Shown here piece after piece: positions 9,705 through 18,156 of a DNA stretch of 64,000 nt. How positions within the stretch are numbered: the stretch's first letter is position 1; each line of letters opens with the position of its first letter. This stretch comes from Gemmatimonadaceae bacterium (lineage in GTDB: Bacteria > Gemmatimonadota > Gemmatimonadetes > Gemmatimonadales > Gemmatimonadaceae). The position numbers and the translations under genes were made by a program. Where the stretch lies: the NCBI GenBank assembly GCA_036496605.1, contig DASXKV010000051.1, forward strand, positions 115,804 to 179,803, in the 5' to 3' direction. The notes below the pieces were generated by a model. It did not search any database, was not told the DNA's origin, and saw only the letters and a list, made by a program, of their open reading frames with translations.

Positions 9705-11480
9705 ATGGGAAGACGCGCCGACGCGCTTGCGAGCATGCGTCTCGGCAACTTTCTCGTCTGCGTTCTCTGCGGAGCCTGGCTCTTCTCCGACGCGAGACGT
9801 GCGATGCTCGCCGCCCCTGCGCTCGTCGCGAGCGTCATCGCCTTCTTCGTGCTCATCGCACTGCATGGTCGCGCGCGAAACGCAGCGGCCCACGCGCGGG
9901 CATTGTATGAGCTCAATGCGCGCGGGTCGGCACGCGTACGTCGCACGTGGGCGTCGCTGCCGAACGCTCGCGAAGGCGCTCCCGCAAGTCACCCATATGC
10001 GACCGATCTCGACGTGTGTGGCACGCCGGCGTCGCTCTTCCGTCTCCTCGATGTGGTGAGTGCGCCGACGGGACGGCCAACGCTGCTGCGTTGGTTGCTC
10101 GACCCGGCCGCCGCCGCGGATGAACTGAAGAATCGACAGATCGCGGTCGCCGAGCTCGCGTCCGTCACGGCACTCCGAGAGGAGCTCGCCGTCCTGGCCC
10201 AGCAGGGCCGCGAAATTGCGCCCGACCAGTTCGAGAGCTTCCTCGAGTGGGCAGAAGGCGCCGGCGATCTCTCGTTGAGCCAGTTGCGCGGTCTCGTCTG
10301 GTCCGCGCGCATCGTCCCTCTACTCACGTTCGCGACAACGGTACTGGCGTTCTTTCGTCGCGTGCCGTGGACCGTTCCCGGACTGTCTCTGCTCGTCGGC
10401 TTGTTCCTGCTCGGCCGATACCGCGCCGCGCTCTCCACCGGCCTAACGAATGTGCTCGCGCATGCGAGTGGTCTCGGCATTCAGCGACGCATGCTCCGCC
10501 AGATTGCCGCCGAATCGTTTTCGGCCACGCTGCTCCAACAGCTGCGCGAGCGCACCGCGGACGGTATCGAGGCGTTGCGCGCCCTCGAGCGCGCGCTGGG
10601 CCTCGTCGAGGGCCAGGGCTCGCTGATGCACACGATTCTCAATGTGCTCGTCCTGTGGGACGTGCACGCGCTGGCCTGGCTCGACCGGTGGCGCCAGCGT
10701 TACGGCCGTCACGTACGCGATAGTCTCGTCGCGTTGGGCGAAGTCGAAGCGCTCGCTGCACTCGGCATGCTCACGCACGACAACCCGCAGTGGACCTTTC
10801 CGGAGCTCGCTCCCTTCGGCGACCGCCTAACGGGAATCGCCCTCGGCCATCCACTACTGCCGGCGAGCACACGGGTGGCCAACGACGTCACCCTCGGGCC
10901 GCCCGGCACCTTGCTGGTCGTCACCGGCTCGAACATGTCGGGCAAGAGCACGCTCCTCCGCGCGATCGGACTTAACGTCGTACTCGCGCAGGCAGGCGCT
11001 CCGGTGTGCGCCGCGCGTCTCACGATGCCAGTCGTCGAGCTGCGCACCAGTATCCGGCTGGCCGACTCGCTCGAGCGCGGCGTATCGCTTTTCATGGCGG
11101 AGCTCGAGCGGCTAAAGGAAATCGTGGACGCCGCTCGCGCCCCGACCCGGACGAGTCTGCTCCTCTATCTCCTGGACGAGATTCTGCACGGCACGAATAC
11201 CGCCGAACGGCTGATCGCCGCGCGCGCGGTGTTGACGCACCTCGTCCGGAGCGGCGCGATCGGCGCCGTCACGACTCACGATCTGACGCTCGCGGCAGAC
11301 GGAGCGCTGGCGTCGGCGAGCGAGGCAGTACACTTCACGGAGCACGTGAGCGGCAATGGTGAGGGCGCAGCCGGGATGACCTTCGACTATCTGCTCCGTC
11401 CCGGCCTCGCGACATCGACGAACGCGTTGAAACTCCTCGCACTCGTCGGTTTGGGCGATCCTAGCGAAGCGAAGCATTGA
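9705..11480 (+). CDS. MutS-family ATPase (short, membrane-associated MutS-like protein)
   Basis: 591 aa. Two hydrophobic segments near residues 20-55 and two near 205-240 precede a MutS core/lever region and the MutS ATPase domain, with Walker A TGSNMSGKSTLL near 407 and a degenerate Walker B LLLYLLDEILHGTN. It lacks the mismatch-recognition domain I, so it is not canonical MutS. Homologues of this type are uncharacterised. The frame is open upstream with no other ATG back to a CTG at 9627, overlapping the preceding gene, and that stretch looks coding, so the true start may be earlier than 9705. Confidence 0.8.
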   Translation: MGRRADALASMRLGNFLVCVLCGAWLFSDARRAMLAAPALVASVIAFFVLIALHGRARNAAAHARALYELNARGSARVRRTWASLPNAREGAPASHPYATDLDVCGTPASLFRLLDVVSAPTGRPTLLRWLLDPAAAADELKNRQIAVAELASVTALREELAVLAQQGREIAPDQFESFLEWAEGAGDLSLSQLRGLVWSARIVPLLTFATTVLAFFRRVPWTVPGLSLLVGLFLLGRYRAALSTGLTNVLAHASGLGIQRRMLRQIAAESFSATLLQQLRERTADGIEALRALERALGLVEGQGSLMHTILNVLVLWDVHALAWLDRWRQRYGRHVRDSLVALGEVEALAALGMLTHDNPQWTFPELAPFGDRLTGIALGHPLLPASTRVANDVTLGPPGTLLVVTGSNMSGKSTLLRAIGLNVVLAQAGAPVCAARLTMPVVELRTSIRLADSLERGVSLFMAELERLKEIVDAARAPTRTSLLLYLLDEILHGTNTAERLIAARAVLTHLVRSGAIGAVTTHDLTLAADGALASASEAVHFTEHVSGNGEGAAGMTFDYLLRPGLATSTNALKLLALVGLGDPSEAKH

Positions 11481-11547
11481 ATGCAGTTGGCCGCGGCATC
11501 ATCTGTCGCGATTGGAGTTCACGAACGAACCCTCTGGGCCCCACGCT

Positions 11548-11940
11548 ATGTCACCCGACGAACGCGCGATCCGCGACGTGATTGCAAGCTGGTTAACCGC
11601 GAGCGCCGCTGGCGACACGCCGACCGTGTTGTCCCTGATGTCGGACGACGTCGTGTTTCTCGTCGCAGGACAGCCGCCCTTTGGCAAGAAGGAGTTCGCC
11701 GGGAGCCTGAGCAGCCTCTCGAGCCATCGCATCGAAGCCACGTCGGATGTACGCGAGGTCGTTGTTTCCGGGGATCTTGCCTATGCTCGGGCGCAGCTCA
11801 TCGTCACGATGACGCCGCTCGCGGGCGGCGCCGCTTTGCGCCGAAGCGGTCCAGTGCTGAGCGTTTTCCGTCGGCTTGCCGACGGCCGATGGGTTTTGAG
11901 CCGCGACGCGAATCTCCTCACGGTCGAAGATTCGCGTTAG
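11548..11940 (+). CDS. SnoaL/DUF4440-like nuclear transport factor 2 fold protein
   Basis: 130 aa beginning MSPDERAIRDVIASWLTASA. It has the NTF2-like pattern: a helix with a GD turn, LMSDDVVFLVAGQPPFGKKEF, then beta strands ending DGRWVLSRDANLL. Proteins of this SgcJ/EcaC group are small cytoplasmic dimers of mostly unknown role. ATG 11548 is chosen over an upstream TTG at 11512 because family similarity begins there. Confidence 0.8.
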   Translation: MSPDERAIRDVIASWLTASAAGDTPTVLSLMSDDVVFLVAGQPPFGKKEFAGSLSSLSSHRIEATSDVREVVVSGDLAYARAQLIVTMTPLAGGAALRRSGPVLSVFRRLADGRWVLSRDANLLTVEDSR

Positions 11941-12070
11941 CCCTGCCGTTCACCGTGACTAGAATTAAGACTTCTGGAGGCGGTCGCAGATTCCGTGGCG
12001 CCGCGTCAATCTACTCAACGCACCCTCTATCCACCCTGTACCGTCGGGGGCAGTCGCCCTCGAATATCCC

Positions 12071-12502
12071 ATGCACTGGTTTCAATCTTCGCTCGCGTCG
12101 TCCCGAGCGTGCAGATCCGTCGCCTTCCTGACGTTCGCGCTTTCGCTGTCGGCCTGTAACAACAGCGCGGGTCCGCCGGCCCCTCAAGGCATCTCGGTCG
12201 TCAGTGGCGACAATCAGTTCGCCGTCGTCGGTTCGGCCCCGGCAAATCCACTTGTTGCGCTCGTCGTCGACGACAACGGGTCGCCCTTCGCCGGCGCCAC
12301 CGTGACATGGATCGTCACGGGCGGCGGCGGAACCGTTAGCGATTCGACGTCCACCTCGGACGCCACCGGCCACGCGTCGATCAGGTACACGGCCGGCGCT
12401 TTTCCAGGCGTGGCGACCGTCGTTGCCATCGTCTCACAGGTCTGGACCGCATCATTCACCGTTCACATCGAGGCATCCTCCAACGGGACTCGCGTCCCAT
12501 GA
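12071..12502 (+). CDS. lipoprotein with one bacterial Ig-like domain
   Basis: 143 aa. The signal peptide ends FALSLSAC and is followed by a single Ig-like (Big_1/invasin-type) domain of about 90 residues: GISVVSGDNQFAVVGSAPAN, then a DDNGSPFAGATVTWIVTGGGG strand and TSDATGHASIRY. It overlaps the next gene by 4 bp (ATGA at 12499), showing translational coupling. Probably a surface or periplasmic adhesive or structural protein. Confidence 0.78.
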   Translation: MHWFQSSLASSRACRSVAFLTFALSLSACNNSAGPPAPQGISVVSGDNQFAVVGSAPANPLVALVVDDNGSPFAGATVTWIVTGGGGTVSDSTSTSDATGHASIRYTAGAFPGVATVVAIVSQVWTASFTVHIEASSNGTRVP

Positions 12503-13176
12503 AGAATCATTCCGCTCTCCGCCTTGGGGCCTTTGCGCTGGCGGTCGCCACGGTCATTGCCTGCGGCGATCACAAGCTCGGGCCTTCGGTGCCCGCGTCC
12601 GTCTCGAGAGTTTCGGGTGATTCGCAGACGGTTCTGGTCGGGAACCGCGCTTCAGCGCCGCTCGTTGCCGTCGTGAAGAACTCGGATGGCTCGCCGCTGC
12701 CCAACATTCAGGTGCGATGGGCCGTCATTTCGGGCGGCGGTTCGTTGACGACGATCGTCGACACCACCGACGTCAACGGCCAGGTCAGCACGACCTATCT
12801 CTCGGCGGCGATTGTGGCGACAGCAAAAGTTTCCGCCGCAACTGCGGACGCATCGGGTGTGTTCACGGTCAATCTGGTCAACGACACCGTCGGCACGATC
12901 TCGGCGTTCGGCGGTGACGGCGCCGCGGCGTTAGTCGGATTTCCACTCACGCTCACGGCGATCGCGACCGACCGCTTCGGCAATGCAATGAAGGGAGTCG
13001 ACATCAGCTGGTCGAGCAATGGCGGTCAGCTTCAGGTCCAGACTGGGACCACCGATTCGACCGGGAAGACCACGAATGTGATTACCGTCGGTCCCGACAC
13101 CGGCAAGATCGCAATCGTGGCGACCTCGCGCTTCAATTCGGTGACGTTCACCGTCAGCGCTCTGCCGTCGAACTGA
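12499..13176 (+). CDS. lipoprotein with two bacterial Ig-like domains
   Basis: 225 aa, homologous to the preceding gene. The signal peptide ends VATVIAC. Ig-like domain 1 (about residues 35-125) repeats the pattern VSRVSGDSQTVLVGN, DGSPLPNIQVRWAVISGGG and DVNGQVSTTY. Domain 2 (about 130-225) contains TDRFGNAMKGVDISWSSNGG and DSTGKTTNVITVG. The ATGA overlap indicates that it is translated with its single-domain neighbour; the pair looks like a duplication with domain gain. Confidence 0.78.
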   Translation: MKNHSALRLGAFALAVATVIACGDHKLGPSVPASVSRVSGDSQTVLVGNRASAPLVAVVKNSDGSPLPNIQVRWAVISGGGSLTTIVDTTDVNGQVSTTYLSAAIVATAKVSAATADASGVFTVNLVNDTVGTISAFGGDGAAALVGFPLTLTAIATDRFGNAMKGVDISWSSNGGQLQVQTGTTDSTGKTTNVITVGPDTGKIAIVATSRFNSVTFTVSALPSN

Positions 13177-13291
13177 TCAGAGATACAGGGCCGCGCCCGA
13201 TCGATTGTCAGGCGGCCAACGACTGGATACGGTCCTGTCAGTCCGGCATATATTCACTGTCATATCATCCGGATGGCGGAGCGAGATTCGC

Positions 13292-14407
13292 ATGACCGAT
13301 ACGGCCACCCTTGGGGCGCTCAAGCGCACGCCTTTTTACGACATTCATCGGGCACTGGGCGCCAAGATCGTCCCCTTCGCGGGCTACGAGATGCCGGTGC
13401 GGTACCCCACCGGGATTAGCGCCGAGCACAAGGCGGTGCGTGAGCGATGTGGCTTGTTCGATGTCTCGCACATGGGGGAGTTCATCGTCACCGGCCCGCA
13501 GGCGGTCGACTTCGTGAGCTATGTGACGACCAACGACGTTGCGAAGCTCGCCGTCGGCCAGGTCCACTACTCGACGATTCTCAACGAGCGAGGCACGATC
13601 GAGGACGATTGTCTGGTGTACCGCTTTGCCGACCATCTCATGATGGTCGTCAACGCATCGAACATCGACAAAGACTTCGGCCACATCTCGCGCCACCTGA
13701 GCCCCTTCGACGCGCAGATCGACAACAGGAGCGACGACATCGCACTACTCGCGCTCCAGGGTCCGCAAGCGGTCGAGATTCTGCAGACGCTTACCCAGAC
13801 CAACCTAACGACGATCGGCTACTATCATTTCGTGGAGGGGAAGGTCGCGGGAGACCCGTCGATCATCTCGCGTACCGGCTACACCGGCGAAGACGGCTTC
13901 GAGCTGTATTTCGACAATCGTTATGCGGCGGCGATCTGGGAAGCGCTCGTTGGTACCGGGCGCGTCACGCCGGCAGGACTGGGCGCCCGCGATACGCTGC
14001 GCCTCGAGATGGGGATGGCGCTGTACGGCAACGACATCGACGATACGACGACGCCGCTCGAGGCCAACCTCGGCTGGCTGGTGAAGTTGGGGAAGGGCGA
14101 CTTCGTCGGACGCGACGCACTCGTCACGCAGAAGGAGGCGGGAATCGCGCGGAAGCTGGTCGGCTTCGTTCCCGACGACAAACGGAGCATTGCCCGCCAC
14201 GGCTACGGTGTCTTCGCCGGAGCGGTGTCGAGCGGCGAGGTTCGCAGCGGCACGATGAGTCCAACGTTAGGCATTCCGATTGGAACGTGTTACCTGCCGA
14301 CGGCCGCCACGAAGGAAGGCACGGCGCTCGAGGTCGACATACGCGGCAAACGCGTTCCGGCGAAGGTGGTGAAGATGCCCTTCTATAAGGAAGCGAGCCA
14401 CCTGTGA
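13292..14407 (+). CDS. gcvT: glycine cleavage system T protein (aminomethyltransferase)
   Basis: Transfers the aminomethyl carbon from lipoyl-GcvH to tetrahydrofolate, giving methylene-THF and ammonia. 371 aa, typical length. [27 protein letters not shown], the folate-site region [15 protein letters not shown] and the [20 protein letters not shown] signature are all present. ATG 13292 ([17 protein letters not shown]) is the family start; an upstream start at 13205 adds unrelated residues. gcvH and gcvP are not adjacent. The next gene starts 16 bp on. Confidence 0.95.
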   Translation: MTDTATLGALKRTPFYDIHRALGAKIVPFAGYEMPVRYPTGISAEHKAVRERCGLFDVSHMGEFIVTGPQAVDFVSYVTTNDVAKLAVGQVHYSTILNERGTIEDDCLVYRFADHLMMVVNASNIDKDFGHISRHLSPFDAQIDNRSDDIALLALQGPQAVEILQTLTQTNLTTIGYYHFVEGKVAGDPSIISRTGYTGEDGFELYFDNRYAAAIWEALVGTGRVTPAGLGARDTLRLEMGMALYGNDIDDTTTPLEANLGWLVKLGKGDFVGRDALVTQKEAGIARKLVGFVPDDKRSIARHGYGVFAGAVSSGEVRSGTMSPTLGIPIGTCYLPTAATKEGTALEVDIRGKRVPAKVVKMPFYKEASHL

Positions 14408-14423
14408 CAATCCTCATTTGAGC

Positions 14424-14936
14424 ATGCGCGTAGGCGTCCTCACTGTTTCGGACGCGGGCGCGCGCGGCGAACGCGCCGACACGTCCGGCGACGCCATCGT
14501 TGCCTGGGCGGAGTCGAAGGGATATGAGCTCGCGGCGCGTACACTCGTGCCCGACGACGTCGTGCCGATCGCAACGACCTTAACCGACTGGTCCGACGGC
14601 GGCCGCGTCGACCTCCTGCTCACGACGGGGGGGACGGGTTTGAGTCCGCGCGACGTGACGCCCGAAGCGACGCGCGCGGTGATCGATCGCGACGCGCCGG
14701 GGATCGCCGAGCGGCTCCGCATCACATGTCTAACGACGTTTCCTCGCGCGGCGCTCTCCCGAGGCGTCAGCGGCACGCGAGGTCGCACCCTCATCGTCAA
14801 TCTGCCGGGTTCTCCAAACGCCGTGCGCGACAGTCTGGTGGCGCTCGATCCGATCATCGACCACGCAATCGGAATTCTCCGTGGCGACGTGACGGAACAT
14901 GCGCCGCGCGCGGCGCACGACGCTTCACGTGCATGA
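14424..14936 (+). CDS. molybdopterin adenylyltransferase (MogA/MoaB family)
   Basis: 170 aa. Starts MRVGVLTVSDAGARGERADT. The TTGGTGLSPRDVTPEAT motif and VNLPGSPNAVRD near the C-terminus are hallmarks of the MogA/MoaB/MoeA-like fold that adenylates molybdopterin before metal insertion. ATG 14424 is preferred to TTG 14418. The stop overlaps the start of the NtrC-type regulator (ATGA at 14933), so the two are coupled. No other molybdenum cofactor gene lies here except the MOSC protein at 35.3 kb. Confidence 0.85.
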   Translation: MRVGVLTVSDAGARGERADTSGDAIVAWAESKGYELAARTLVPDDVVPIATTLTDWSDGGRVDLLLTTGGTGLSPRDVTPEATRAVIDRDAPGIAERLRITCLTTFPRAALSRGVSGTRGRTLIVNLPGSPNAVRDSLVALDPIIDHAIGILRGDVTEHAPRAAHDASRA

Positions 14937-16546
14937 AGATCCTCCTCACGCTGCAAGACGTCGAGCCAGCCGTTAGGCTCAATGCGCTCCTCGAGGCGGA
15001 GGGAATCGAGACGGCGGTCGTCTCTCCCCTCGACGACATGCGCGCGACCATACGCCGCGAGAAGCCGGACGTCATGGTTTTCAGTGGTGATCTTGCCGAT
15101 CCAGCATCCGTGGCGCTTGTGAAGGAGCAACTCTGGGATGGCGCCGCGTCCGTTGGGTTGAGCGACATCGCGGACGACGAGCACCTCGAGCGGCTGCGCG
15201 ACGCCGGCTACGTCGAGCTCTATCCAAAGCCGGTCAACTACGCCGAGGTCCTCGCGAGCCTCAAGCGCATTCTCGAGCGGCGTCGCCTGCAGCGCCTAAC
15301 GGGGCTCATCGGCGAGAGCGATGCCGTTCGCGAAGTCATGGTCCAGGTCGAGCAAATGGCCCCGGTGACTGCCACCGCGCTCGTCGAAGGCGAGAGCGGT
15401 ACCGGGAAGGAGCTCGTCGCCCGCGCGCTCCACCTGCTCGGCGCGCGCAAGGCGAAGCCGTTCATTGCCGTGAACGTCGGTGCGCTGCCCGAAACGCTGC
15501 TCGAAAGCGAGCTGTTCGGTCACGAAAAGGGCGCCTTCACGGGCGCTGCCGAGCGGAGGTTGGGCCGCTTCGAGCTCGCTGACCGAGGCACGATCTTCCT
15601 CGACGAGATCGGGGAGATCCCGATCGGCACTCAGGTGAAACTCCTCCGGGTGCTCGAAGAGCGTGAGTTCATGCGCGTCGGCGGCGCGTCGCCGATCAAA
15701 GTCGACGTGCGGGTCATTGCCGCCACGAATCGGCCGCTGCGCGATCAGGTGGAGCAGGGAAGCTTCCGGAGCGATCTGTTTTATCGCCTGAACGTCCTTC
15801 GCATTCACCTGCCGCCGCTGCGCGACCGACGCGAGGACATACCGATCCTCGTTCGGCACTTCATTAGGGACTACTCGAAGCAGCACGACCGCGCCTTTCA
15901 CGGCATCAGCGCCGCGGCGATGCAGATTCTCGTCGAGTATCCGTGGCCGGGAAATGTCCGCGAGCTGCGCAATCTCATCGAGAGCATGGTCGTGCTTTCG
16001 CCGGGGCACGAGATTCACCCCGAAGACTTGCCCAGACAAATTCGGGACGGCGGTTCCCGCTATTTGCCCGTGCACATCGGGCCGATACTTCGAAGCGAGG
16101 AGAACAGTGCCGCTGGCCGCGAATTGGAGTTCATCGTGCGGAGCCTGATCGAGCTCAAGTTGCAGGTCGAGGAGCTACGTCGGCGGTTCGACGAGGAGGG
16201 CGCCGACGGCGCGGAATCGCGTCGTCGTGATGGCTGGATCGGTGATGTTCAACCGGCGGCGATCAATGGTAGTCGCGATGGCGGCGGGGTCGGCGGCGGC
16301 TCGAGCCTCGCGAGCGCGCGCGCGCCGGCAATCGAGCCACTCGATCAGCCTCCGCCGCCCAACGTCGTGACCATTTTGCCCGGCACCAAAATGTCCGACA
16401 TCGAGCGGACGGTGATCGAGGCAGCGCTCAAGGAGACGAAGGGGAATCGCCGCCGCGCAGCTGAGATGTTGGGCATCGGCGAGCGCACCCTCTACCGGAA
16501 GATCAAGGAGTACCGCGTTCCGGAGGAGGAGTACTCGATTGGTTGA
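14933..16546 (+). CDS. NtrC-family sigma-54 activator with degenerate receiver domain
   Basis: 537 aa. Residues 1-120 form a receiver-like domain, but the acid pair is replaced (ILLTLQD), the phospho-acceptor position reads VMVFSGD with Ser where Asp is expected, and only the Lys of YPKP remains. The AAA+ domain is intact: Walker A GESGTGKE near 153, the sigma-54 contact motif GAFTGA near 200, FLDEIGEI, and PWPGNVRELRNL. A long Gly/Ser-rich linker precedes a Fis-type helix-turn-helix (GNRRRAAEMLGIGERTLYR). It should activate sigma-54 promoters, probably without phosphorylation. It is coupled to the upstream gene by an ATGA overlap. Confidence 0.9.
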   Translation: MKILLTLQDVEPAVRLNALLEAEGIETAVVSPLDDMRATIRREKPDVMVFSGDLADPASVALVKEQLWDGAASVGLSDIADDEHLERLRDAGYVELYPKPVNYAEVLASLKRILERRRLQRLTGLIGESDAVREVMVQVEQMAPVTATALVEGESGTGKELVARALHLLGARKAKPFIAVNVGALPETLLESELFGHEKGAFTGAAERRLGRFELADRGTIFLDEIGEIPIGTQVKLLRVLEEREFMRVGGASPIKVDVRVIAATNRPLRDQVEQGSFRSDLFYRLNVLRIHLPPLRDRREDIPILVRHFIRDYSKQHDRAFHGISAAAMQILVEYPWPGNVRELRNLIESMVVLSPGHEIHPEDLPRQIRDGGSRYLPVHIGPILRSEENSAAGRELEFIVRSLIELKLQVEELRRRFDEEGADGAESRRRDGWIGDVQPAAINGSRDGGGVGGGSSLASARAPAIEPLDQPPPPNVVTILPGTKMSDIERTVIEAALKETKGNRRRAAEMLGIGERTLYRKIKEYRVPEEEYSIG

Positions 16547-16731
16547 GTCGCTTGGTCGCGAAGCCGTCACGCATCGGTGACGCAAGTCGCAATCGCTTGA
16601 TAAATGCCCCTGTTGTTCGCATATTGGCGCGCCTGCCATTAGCCGACTGGTCGACGCCGACCGAGCGCTGTGTCCCAGCAGCATTCATTGAAAAAAGTCT
16701 CGCGCCACCACTTCCAGGGTGGAGCTTGTCT

Positions 16732-17619
16732 GTGTCTACCCGAGTCGCATCCTCCGTGTCGTTACCTGAATCATCGTTCATTGCGGGCAGCGTCCTACCC
16801 ATTCAACGCGCGGAAGAGTTGCTGGCGACCCTCCCGGGCATCATCTCGGCGCGCATCGTCGCGAGTGGCACCGGTGCCGTTGAGGAGATACACATCCTGA
16901 CGACGGATGAGGTGTCGCCGAAGCAGACGGTGCGGAACGTCGAGAGCGCGCTGATCGCGCATCTTGGGATGCGTGTGAGCCACAAGAAGATCAGCGTCGC
17001 GACATCGAGCGAGGGACGCGCCGTGCCGGCGGCGCCAGTTGCGCCGCGTGCGGACGCGCCGCCGGCAATTCGTTCAGACAAATCGGACCCTGCGAAGACG
17101 ATGGCGCCGCCGCCAAGCATCTCCAATCTGACCGCATCACCTCTGGCGTCTGCCGCGCCGGCGAGCGCGCCGCGCGCGACGCCACCGCAGTCGATGCCCC
17201 AGGTCATGCCTGCATCGGGGCAAGCCGCCGTGGGGCGCCGGCTGTACTTCGAGGACATCGAGGTACGGCGTTCTCGCTCGAAGGGCGTTGCCTGCCGGGT
17301 GACGCTGCGGAAGGGCGAATCATCCTATGTGGGTGAGGCGGAGGGTCTCGAGAATGAGCGTCTTCGCATCGAGCTCGCAGCGCGGGCGACCCTGTCGGCG
17401 ATCACGCAGGCCGAGGGCGACGCGCGGGTGCTGGGCTTGGAAGGGTGCAAGACGATCGAGGCGTTCGATCGGCAGTTCGTGTTCGTGGGTCTGACGACGC
17501 GGACGGGCCGGGAGAGCGCGCTGTTGACGGGGAGCGCGGAAGTGAAAGAAAGTCAGGAAACAGCGAGCGTTTTGGCCGTTTTGGATGCCACGAATCGGTG
17601 GATCGACTACTCGAAGTAA
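16732..17619 (+). CDS. hypothetical protein, two conserved regions joined by a Pro/Ala linker
   Basis: 295 aa from GTG 16732, chosen because a GGTGGAG ribosome site lies 7 nt upstream; the frame is open back to 16543. Region 1 (about residues 20-90) reads EELLATLPGIISARIV and TVRNVESALIAHLGMRVSHKKI. Residues about 95-165 are Ala/Pro/Ser-rich. Region 2 (about 170-295) reads GRRLYFEDIEVRRSRSKGVACRV and ends VLAVLDATNRWIDYSK. No signal peptide. The two ordered regions with a flexible linker suggest a cytoplasmic adaptor, but the function is unknown. Confidence 0.7.
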   Translation: MSTRVASSVSLPESSFIAGSVLPIQRAEELLATLPGIISARIVASGTGAVEEIHILTTDEVSPKQTVRNVESALIAHLGMRVSHKKISVATSSEGRAVPAAPVAPRADAPPAIRSDKSDPAKTMAPPPSISNLTASPLASAAPASAPRATPPQSMPQVMPASGQAAVGRRLYFEDIEVRRSRSKGVACRVTLRKGESSYVGEAEGLENERLRIELAARATLSAITQAEGDARVLGLEGCKTIEAFDRQFVFVGLTTRTGRESALLTGSAEVKESQETASVLAVLDATNRWIDYSK

Positions 17620-17935
17620 GAAAAGGGCGGGCGAGTGATGCGCGAAGTGAGGCGCGCTCGTCTGGAAGGTGAGGGCGCTCACAGCGCCAGATGAGAGATG
17701 GTGTAAGTTAGCGCGACACGGCGGCGGGCAGAGGACAGCCCGACGAGATCGAGAAGGATCGACGGCGATCCGGAGATGTAAGGCAGTTCCCACCTCACGC
17801 CTCGCGGCGTATCCCACGCGGGTGTTGTTGCAGCGGCAGGAAAGACTCTCAGCACCGCAGCACCGACAGAGAATCAGTGCGTGATTAGCGACTTCTCACC
17901 GAGACGACGCGAGAACTAGCCACCTCTAAACACAC
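17620..17935. other. intergenic region with a short GC hairpin
   Basis: No convincing gene. GGCGCT (17674-17679) and AGCGCC (17683-17688) form a tight stem-loop shortly after the preceding stop codon and may help end that transcript, though no T-run follows. The remainder shows no recognisable feature. Base composition falls towards AT further downstream. Confidence 0.4.
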
Positions 17936-17943
17936 AAAACAGA

Positions 17944-18056
17944 CCCCCTCCCTCGCAGAGCGAAGACGAGCGGAGGTCAAGGTTTCAACTCAAGCTGTTG
18001 AGCGGAGCCAACCTTATAGCATCGGTCAAAAGCCGATGACTCTATGGAAAGGGGGG
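17944..18056 (+). ncRNA. candidate structured cis-regulatory leader RNA
   Basis: A set of nested complementary segments just before a small ORF and the HD-GYP gene. AAGGTT (17979-17984) pairs with AACCTT (18010-18015) and encloses CTCAA/TTGAG (17989-17993/17998-18002). ATAG plus CATCGG (18016-18025) pairs with CCGATG (18033-18038) and CTAT (18042-18045). A run of five C (17944-17948) can pair with the six G (18051-18056) that act as the ribosome site 9 nt before ATG 18066. This would hide the ribosome site in one fold. It does not match the c-di-GMP (GEMM) or other riboswitch consensus I know. Pairing is by eye only. Confidence 0.4.
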
Positions 18057-18065
18057 TGACGCGAT

Positions 18066-18122
18066 ATGAGTTGGCTCGCCGAGATACTTGCCAGTTTCAC
18101 CGGCTTTATTTCGATCTACTAG
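18066..18122 (+). CDS. 18-aa small ORF (possible leader peptide)
   Basis: Encodes MSWLAEILASFTGFISIY, a short hydrophobic and probably amphipathic peptide. A GGGGGG ribosome site lies 9 nt before the ATG, stronger than that of the following HD-GYP gene, which starts 34 nt after the TAG stop. It could be a leader peptide coupling translation to the HD-GYP gene, or a small membrane peptide. Short length makes chance possible, but the ribosome site and the structured leader in front of it argue for translation. Confidence 0.42.
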   Translation: MSWLAEILASFTGFISIY

Positions 18123-18156
18123 CAGGGCGAGTTGGCGGGGGTCAGTATCTACGGGT

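Noticed and set aside
13447..14388. 313-codon plus-strand frame
   Set aside because: Out-of-frame shadow of gcvT with very high Arg content.
17900..18060. c-di-GMP (GEMM) riboswitch before the HD-GYP gene
   Set aside because: The conserved GEMM core and tetraloop-receptor sequences are not visible, so only an unclassified structured leader is claimed.
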